DNA from: Beta vulgaris subsp. vulgaris
Lineage: Eukaryota; Streptophyta; Magnoliopsida; Caryophyllales; Amaranthaceae
NCBI RefSeq assembly: GCF_026745355.1
Contig: NC_079209.1
Location: 18,336,109 to 18,400,108, forward strand
DNA: 64,000 nt
Direction: 5' to 3'
Each line of letters begins with the position of its first letter. Position 1 is the stretch's first letter. Positions 58,001-64,000 of this stretch are shown here, piece by piece. Both the position numbers and the translations under genes were made by a program. The notes beneath the pieces were generated by a model, which saw nothing but the letters and a program-made list of their open reading frames with translations, had not been told where the DNA came from and ran no database searches.

Positions 58001-59078
58001 TACCAGAACTTGGGCTTTAGGAGAGGTAGAATAAGACACAGTAAAAAATTAGGTCAGACAAAAACAATAAAGGAGAGAAACTGATGCCCTGTTCTTCATG
58101 GCGACCCAACAAGAAACTGGGCATTTTCATCTGTTGGCTGCTGTGTGGAAGAGGACTGGCAGAGTTTTATAACTATTTTAATTTTTATTTTGCCTTGAAT
58201 GAATGTAGTAGAGAGTGTGATGACCAAAAATTGACGGGCATCTATTGTGAGTTTGGTCATGGGAAAAGTATGAGTTGGTTATGAGTGAGGTGGAAGAGAG
58301 GATAAAATAATTAATGACCAAGTATTTTGGGGCGACCATTGGGTTTGCTCTTGGGTGTTCCTTGTATTCCTTTTACATCTCTTTCTCTTATTATTTTATA
58401 TATTCCACTGAGTGAACTATCTATGATGGAATTCAACAGGTGACAGTTGGGCGTAAACCAGTAACTGGTCTCAGGCTTAGCCTGGAAGGTGCCAAGCAAA
58501 ATCGACTAGCCATCCATCTCCAGCACCTAGTTTCACTTCCGAAGATCCTCCAACCACACTGGGACTCCCATATGGCTATTGGTGCACAAAAATGGCAAGG
58601 TCCAGAGGAGCAAGATAGCCGTTGGTTTGAACCTATTAAATGGAAGCACTTCTCTCATGTAAGCACTGCTCCAATAGAATATAGAGAAACCTGCATAGTT
58701 GATCTTTCTGGTGTACATATTGTAACTGGAGCACAGCTCGGAGTTTGGGATTTTGGTGCGAAAAGTGTTTTATATCTCAAACTCCTGTTTTCCAAGGTAC
58801 CGGGTTGCACCATTAGGCGATCTGTATGGGATCATAATCCTTCAAACTTTACTGCTTTGCATAGAGCAGATGGGACTTTGTCTACTGAACAAACTCTAGA
58901 TGACAAGAGATTAGACAGCACTGGTGCTGCGGCAAAGCTTGCAAAACTAGTTGACTCAACAGAGATGTTAAAAGGGCCACAAGATTCTCCAGGTCACTGG
59001 TTAGTAACTGGTGCAAAGCTCGGCGTAGACAAGGGGAAGATTGTTTTGAGGGCAAAATATTCCCTTTTGAATTATTGA
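49010..59078 (+). CDS. CAD1: MACPF-domain protein CAD1
   Basis: Recognised as the plant MACPF (membrane attack complex/perforin-fold) protein CAD1, known from Arabidopsis as a negative regulator of salicylic-acid-linked cell death. Exons: 49010-49279, 54239-54474, 55317-55512, 55729-55912, 57164-57318, 58440-59078. They total 1680 bases, i.e. 559 residues plus stop, close to the ~560 expected. Start ATG at 49010 opens MAESSTKSDALLTTLSNAIQ; RGFDVTSDIRLLYCKGAPGS is characteristic. The MACPF signature FIENFGTHVV...IGG is in exon 3, FRRRGGDDLEQ in exon 4, SLQFSLMGPKLYV in exon 5 and GPQDSPGHWLVTGAKLG near the end. Intron 3 needs a GC donor (AAG|GCTAGT) to keep frame; the nearest GT donor, 29 bases downstream, breaks it. 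Intron 1 is 4.96 kb. No signal peptide is evident. I have no evidence here for regulation. Confidence 0.93.
50580..50940 (+). repeat. Possible copia-type solo LTR
   Basis: TATAAATACATG at about 50815 looks like an LTR TATA box, and TGGTATCCGAG at 50928-50938 looks like a decayed primer-binding site directly after the end. The left end and a target duplication are not defined and no coding remnant follows. Confidence 0.35.
53280..53810 (-). pseudogene. Unrecognised antisense gene-like fragment in CAD1 intron 1
   Basis: The minus strand has an open reading at 53803-53525 of 92 residues with protein-like composition (EEVKVTILTQTPINHV, NRIERVLPRIMTVVGPVL). A second protein-like stretch lies at about 53490-53290, including KWLMIPFGTLGATVNSFG and TNLFTDDPIFPL. 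I do not recognise the family. It could be a gene fragment captured with a transposon, or chance. Confidence 0.3.
55513..55728 (+). other. GC-AG intron (CAD1 intron 3)
   Basis: Donor AAG|GCTAGT and acceptor TTGCAG|GATG. With this donor the protein reads KYKDK then DVTVIFRRRGG, with no extra residues compared with the family, and the whole coding sequence stays in frame. Confidence 0.75.
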
Positions 59079-60089
59079 AACAGTTTATTTGTTGTGTTGA
59101 TTGTTCATTACTTAGTCAAACTGGAGCTCCATCATTTTTTGTAGTCATGTAGTGAATGTGATTGATTGTATATTCATAATAAGTGATATTGCCTTCACAA
59201 TTGTCAAGCTTTTTGTAGTTTATTTGGATTTTTAGAGTTTCCATGTAGATGGTAGTCATAATATTATCCTAGGGTTTGGTTTTTTTAGAATCTCTATTGG
59301 TTCTGGGTTTCTTAGGGGAAAAGGGGAATAGGGGATTGCTGTCGAATGCTTCTTGGTGCAAATAAGATGTACATGAATCCATATGCAAGCTTGTAACTTT
59401 TTGACTTCCCAGTCTAGGTAGATGAGCTGTTTTGTGGTTAAAATATTTCGATTTGAAGTTTCCAAAAGATGTTAAAGACTACGTTATTTTATCAAATTGG
59501 AGTTTCTATAAATAATTTGTGGTAGGTTCGAGTTGTGTATTTGTCTAGGTTTTTTTCAACTTTACTTGTCGCACTTCTTGTATAAATGTTGGTGATATAA
59601 CTAATACCAATATAGTTTTCTCTGAATTGTAGCATATAGTCGCTTTTCTATCAAACCCCAAATACCCAGCGAAACCCTAGGCGACATCCTCAACCCCAAG
59701 GGGATTGATGATCGCTTGCACTGCCTTGGCACGGTGGCCGTCGAGCCCCTTCCCCCTTTCCCTATCTTGAGTAGCTTGAATACTATTACATCAGACTTTA
59801 ATGAAATTGAGTCATTTAAAATCGATTATGGTTGGAATATTACCATATCGAGACAACGGACCTAAAGCGCTTATATTAGTATCATGGATGAAAAATACAA
59901 TTGGGAAGAATAAAAAAAACACAATAATTACCTTCATGTAATTATCTTTGAAGGATCTTGTAATCGATGATAAAGAGTTTTATAGATAAAAATCAATTAT
60001 AATTGGTGATTGTCAATTTTGTACGTTGACAAACAGTAGTTTCTAGTACTCTACACGGAATAAGGTGGAATTTAGTTCTCACTTTTTTG
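59079..60089. other. 3' flank of CAD1 and intergenic DNA
   Basis: Includes the CAD1 3' untranslated region of unknown length. 59640-59770 is locally GC-richer and reads ETLGDILNPKGIDDRLHCLG in one frame; it may be a fragment of another gene but I cannot name it. The rest shows nothing. Confidence 0.4.
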
Positions 60090-60163
60090 TTAACTCTCGC
60101 TTACTCTCTCTCTAAGTTTTTCCTCTGCCCTCTCTCTACAAAAAAACCGCCCTAAACCTAGAA

Positions 60164-60212
60164 CTCGCCGGAGATCCGGCGCCGCGTAGGTTTCCGGCGG
60201 ATCTCCGGCGAG
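60164..60212. repeat. GC-rich inverted repeat
   Basis: CTCGCCGGAGATCCGGCG faces CCGGCGGATCTCCGGCGAG; after one base shift the arms pair over about 18 positions with a short loop GCGTAGGTT. Confidence 0.85.
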
Positions 60213-61316
60213 TCTCCTCGTTTTTTATTTTGCCTTTTCCGTCGCTGTTCCCTCGTTTGTGTTTGAAGTAGTTTTAGGTTGAAGGCGGTGTTCGTGTTCT
60301 GGTGTATCCGCCTACGTCGAGCGTCGCCGAAGGTCGCGGTGTTCTTGTCGGCTGCGCCGCTGGCTTCTTGTCCTCCTTCCCTGGTTTGTTCCCCTGCTTC
60401 CCTGGTTTCCGGTTGCTTCTAGGTTTAAGAGTCCTAAAGCGTCAAGTCTTCCCCTGCCCCTTCCCCCTGGTTTAGTTTAAGTATCCCCTTCCCTTCCCCC
60501 AGTTTTCGATTGTCGAGAATTTTGTGATCCGAGTTTCCCCTTCCCGCTCCCCTGTCCTAGTGTTAAGGTGGTTAGTCTTAGTGTCCCCCTCCCCACCCCC
60601 CTTGTTTTAGGTTCGATGCCATCGTAATATCCCTTTCCCCACTCCCTGCTTGTGTTTGTTTTCAGTTTGGTTAGGTTATCAAGGAAGCTTTCATAAGGTA
60701 CGTGATGTTTTTGAAGGTAGGACGGTGTAATTCCAAGCGTGGTGTTCTGCATCTTTTGGTTGTTTGGTTGGTTTGTTGTGTTTACGCTATTTGTTTTAGC
60801 TGTTGTTTAGGGTTATCCAGTTTCAACTATGCCTATGTAAAGGTTCGCGTGTTGGGTTCAACGAAAGGCGATTGTTAGTTTAACAATGTTCTGGTTCGAT
60901 CTGTTGGTTTAGAGATTGCTAGGTTGGATCTTAGGATCCGTAGTTCGGGTGAGTTTCTTAGTTGGAATTCACCCCCAGTTCATGTAATGACTTTCGGAGT
61001 CATTACAGTTCAAAAATGCATCTTGTGGGAGGCCCTCCAATTTATTTTGGGGCAAGTTTCGACCTCCACGCATTTTGAGTTTCAGTCTCCTGAAACCCTA
61101 TCAGGGTCTGAAGTCACCAAAGGACGTGACTTCGTTCTTACTTCACTCAGTAGAATCCCAGGAAGCTATTTTCGTTCAAGGGCCTTGGGATTTCTTGTCT
61201 AGAAGGCATCGACATCTACTAGATGAGTTGCAATCTATTTCTGCAGATCGTCTCGGTTTTATCTTTCATCAGGTTTCAACCCCTCATTACCCACATTCGT
61301 TCGTGGCAAGTTTACG

Positions 61317-61422
61317 TTGGACTGGATTTGTAATAGTTTGCTTTTGTTTAATAGAGTCTGTAAGAGCAAGTTGGACGGGATTTGTAATAGTTTGCTTTTG
61401 TTTAATAGAGTCTGTAAGAGCA
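61317..61422. repeat. 54-bp tandem duplication
   Basis: Two adjacent copies beginning TTGGACTGGATTTG (61317) and TTGGACGGGATTTG (61371), each running through TAATAGTTTGCTTTTG to TAAGAGCAA. One base differs in the shared part. The unit is a multiple of three and repeats WTGFVIVCFCLIESVRA in the reading frame that crosses it. Confidence 0.95.
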
Positions 61423-61545
61423 AATGAAGCTCCTTTAGTTTTGTTTGCTTATGTTATGTGTGGTAGTAGCAGCATTAGGTTGTAATTCCTTTCTTCAATT
61501 AATGCAAGTTTTCTTGATGTTAAAAAAAAAAAATAAAAAAACAAG

Positions 61546-62405
61546 TGGAATCAAAATAAAAACAGAAGAGTAGATTTCAAATCTAGCTTTCTAATGTCTA
61601 TTATTATTTTTGGATTTTCCATAAGCTCGTTTGTCCCCTTGCTTTCCTTAGCACATCCACAACAAGCTGGCATTATTAACTATATATATCTATATTGTTT
61701 ATAAGCCAAAAACAAGTATTTTGATAAAAGTAGATATAGGAAAGATAATCTTATCTAATTACTCTAAGCCAAGACTATATTTTGACTCTAAAATGAATGT
61801 TTGAAGTATACTTGAAATCTCAAATGAACTAATCAAACGGACTAAAATCACTTAAATTTGAAATAACATGAACAAGATTAGCCTCAATAATATGTTCATA
61901 AATATGTTCTTATATAAGATGGTTCTCATGAGAACCCAACCATATATATAAATATACACGCTCACATTTACATATGTTTATAAATAAAAAATTGATCTAG
62001 ACTAAATTTAAAATAGACGTTATAAAACCGAAAACAGAATATTGAATCAAGCTATTATTGCTGTAAACCCAAAATACAAAAGATTGTAGATACAAGTGAG
62101 TCCAAACTGTAAACAAGAAGAATAATAACATTCAAGCTAATTTTCCATGAGATACGTCGAATTTTCCATGAGATACGTTGAATTTTCCATGAATTTGACA
62201 TCCCACCTACGTTTCATTTGGTCCCTAGACCATAGCCTGCAATCCTTGACATTATCATAAATTCTGTCCATGGAATTTAGTTCACCCACTTATATATTTC
62301 ACAAATGAGTGGAAATGTCCAAAGTTGACCATTCACAAACTCAATAACTGAAATGACACAACTCCTTGAATACAAATTTCGGTACTAAAATATGTTCATC
62401 TCATC
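61546..62405. other. Upstream region of the cysteine-rich receptor kinase
   Basis: AT-rich. A 21-bp unit (AATTTTCCATGAGATACGT) is tandemly repeated at 62139-62200. TTGACC at 62325-62330 fits the W-box core bound by WRKY factors, common in promoters of this family, but such a short motif is expected by chance. TTATATATTTC at 62290-62300 could be the TATA box, about 110 bp before the ATG. No gene is supported here. Confidence 0.4.
62139..62200. repeat. 21-bp tandem repeat in the kinase upstream region
   Basis: TTTTCCATGAGATACGTCGA, TTTTCCATGAGATACGTTGA and a third partial TTTTCCATGAATTTG in a row, starting about 200-265 bp before the ATG. Confidence 0.85.
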
Positions 62406-63689
62406 ATGTTACCCATCTTGATTATTATGCAATTATTTTTGCTTGATACTTCTATTGCTACATCTCCAATATTAAACTACAACATATCCAGATGCTACAA
62501 CTCATCATTGTCATCAACTTATCCTCTTGGTAGCTCATACGAAACCAATCTCAACCACCTATTCTCCACTTTAGACTCCCAAATTTCAACAGCCAAACAT
62601 GGTTTCACTACACACAAGCAAGAATCACAAAATCATGACTCTGCTTTCGGCCTTGCCATGTGCCAAGGCGACCTTGATTCGGTCGATTGCCGCGATTGTG
62701 TACAGATGGCTAGCAGGCAGTTGCCACTTTTGTGTCCAAGGGCAATACAAGCTATTTTGTGGAAGGAACAGTGCATGCTTCGTTACTCAAATGAGTCCTT
62801 TTTTTCAGTCTTCCAAGAAAATCCACACGAAGAGGTGTACAACATAAACAACATTACGACGAACATAAGCAGTTGGTTTAAGTGTCTCAATGATACGTTA
62901 AATGAGGTAATATTGATGGCAGCTTCGAACAATTCCGGTTACATGTATGCTACTAAAGAGGCATGGTATTCACCCATGAACAGGAATTTGTTCACTTTGG
63001 TTCAATGCACTCCCGATTTGAGCAAGGAAAATTGCACCAAGTGCTTCAGTGTTGCCAAATCTAGGATTTATAATATGTCTTCGAGAGGAGGAGCTGTGTT
63101 AATGCCTAGTTGTACTCTTAGGTACGAGATTTATCCCTTTTATGATACTAGTACCTTGCAAGACTTGGCTCCTCCTCCAAATATAGCAATCTTTGCGTAT
63201 AGAGGTATGTACTCAGCTACTCGCTCCATTCTTTAATAGACTTTTTATCTATTTTTAAAGTAAAATTATCTTAAATTATTATTAATATATAATAAAAATA
63301 AAAATATAATCGTTTTTACATCTTACTATATTCATCGTGCTTTTAAAATATTAAATTTGTATAATTTATATATTACAAACGATTAATTTTATTTATTGTA
63401 AAAATCGTATAAAAGCAAATAAAGATCTATTGTATGACAAAAGGAGTAGTTACTCACTTGGTAAATGTATCAATATTCTAATTCCCAAATACCTGATTCA
63501 ATCTTGGAAAGAGAGAGCTTTAAATCGTGCCTCTTCTATTTGCCTGTGTAGGAAAGAAGCAGAAATCCGCAACGATATTGGTCGTTGCAATCATTGTGCC
63601 GTTAGCTATCTTGGGAATGTTAATTCTCTCAGGCATTTATCTCCTCAAAAAAAAGGCAAGGAAATACCCTTCACGAGACTTTCAAAATG
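62406..63689 (+). CDS. Cysteine-rich receptor-like kinase (DUF26), 3'-partial
   Basis: Exons 62406-63204 and 63552-63689, joined in frame (GT-AG). Residues 1-19 or so are a signal peptide (LPILIIMQLFLLDTSIAT). Two Gnk2/DUF26 domains follow, each with the C-X8-C-X2-C motif: CQGDLDSVDCRDC and CTPDLSKENCTKC. Exon 2 encodes a basic flank, a membrane helix (ILVVAIIVPLAILGMLILSG) and the start of the cytoplasmic side KKKARKYPSRDFQN. This is the layout of CRK proteins, plasma-membrane kinases active in pathogen and oxidative-stress responses. Several NxS/T sites are present in the ectodomain. The kinase exons must lie right of the window, so I cannot say whether the gene is intact. Family members often occur in tandem clusters; that cannot be checked here. 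Confidence 0.92.
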
Positions 63690-64000
63690 GTAATCATCCA
63701 ACTCTTAGCTGGAACTTTCTGCCTTTTAATATTGGACATACTTTTATTGATATTAACTTTTAAGGAAATGCCCATATTTTTAAGTAGACGCTTCTATTGA
63801 CTTGCACATTACTTGCCAATGTACAAGAGTGATCAATAATATCTCTATATTATTTAATTATAGTTAAATTGATATGAATTTTGCAAAAAGAAGTTGAGAT
63901 GAACTCAACAACATCTCGTATGCTAACATTGAGTTTTATACAACTCGAAATATATGGTCAAAATAGGGTATGTGACTAGTGCAAAAGTCAAAACTAAACA
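63690..64000. other. Intron 2 of the cysteine-rich receptor kinase
   Basis: Starts with donor GTAATC after FQN. No acceptor with a kinase exon is visible before the window ends. Confidence 0.7.

Larger units (their letters stand above)
60090..61545 (+). mobile_element. A-tailed retroposon-like unit with stem-loops
   Basis: A block that is GC-richer than its surroundings. It starts with CT-rich leader sequence (CTCTCTCTAAG...), contains an 18-base-arm inverted repeat (60164-60212) and a cluster of short hairpins (60984-61133), and ends TTAATGCAAGTTTTCTTGATG followed by an A-rich tail (61522-61541). The tail suggests insertion through an RNA copy. An open reading at 61075-61485 (136 codons) has no recognisable domain. 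No target duplication was proven; GGTGGAAT near 60065 and AGTGGAAT at 61544 are weak candidates. Confidence 0.45.

Noticed and set aside
1..64000. CRISPR arrays, bacterial operons, rRNA or tRNA genes
   Set aside because: None fits. Tandem repeats are short or microsatellite-like, and no tRNA cloverleaf was convincing (for example GTTCGAGCC near 1070 lacks the other arms).

Overview
The window is nuclear DNA of a flowering plant, most likely a eudicot. It is AT-rich, its genes are split by many spliceosomal introns, and it holds a dense mix of plant transposon families (Ty1/copia, Ty3/gypsy including Athila-like and chromovirus types, an L1-type LINE, CACTA, MULE-type and Stowaway-type MITEs). 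I cannot name the species from the sequence.

Three host genes lie on the plus strand. (1) 1807-26684 is a leucine-rich-repeat receptor kinase of the LRR-VIII/RKF1 group. I placed 22 exons, and together they give one open frame of 903 codons ending in TAA. Only the N-terminal exons (signal peptide, LRR cap) are missing; they lie left of the window or were not recognisable. (2) 49010-59078 is a complete MACPF-domain gene that I recognise as CAD1. It has six exons and 559 codons, provided intron 3 uses a GC-AG splice pair. (3) 62406-63689 is the first part of a cysteine-rich receptor-like kinase (two DUF26 domains plus the membrane segment); its kinase exons are outside the window. All three belong to families linked with cell-surface sensing, immunity or cell death. 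The RKF1-type kinase beside CAD1 resembles the order I recall from Arabidopsis chromosome 1.

Most of the remaining DNA is transposon. Two introns of the receptor kinase have been inflated to 7.1 kb and 8.0 kb. The first holds a copia 3' fragment and a decayed short-LTR gypsy element, both on the minus strand. The second holds a copia element on the plus strand, itself invaded by a 261-bp MULE-type MITE with a perfect 9-bp target duplication, a LINE 3' end, and a reverse-strand LTR-like segment.

Between the kinase and CAD1 (26.7-49 kb) lie: an Athila-like remnant cut off by a CACTA terminus; the end of a second CACTA family; and a nest in which an internally deleted chromovirus-type LTR retrotransposon (38078-45050, duplication GTGGG) sits inside a non-autonomous CACTA element (37525-46052, duplication TAT). 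After that come MITEs and microsatellites. Between CAD1 and the third gene is an A-tailed retroposon-like unit (about 60090-61540) rich in small hairpins. I found no CRISPR array, rRNA or convincing tRNA.
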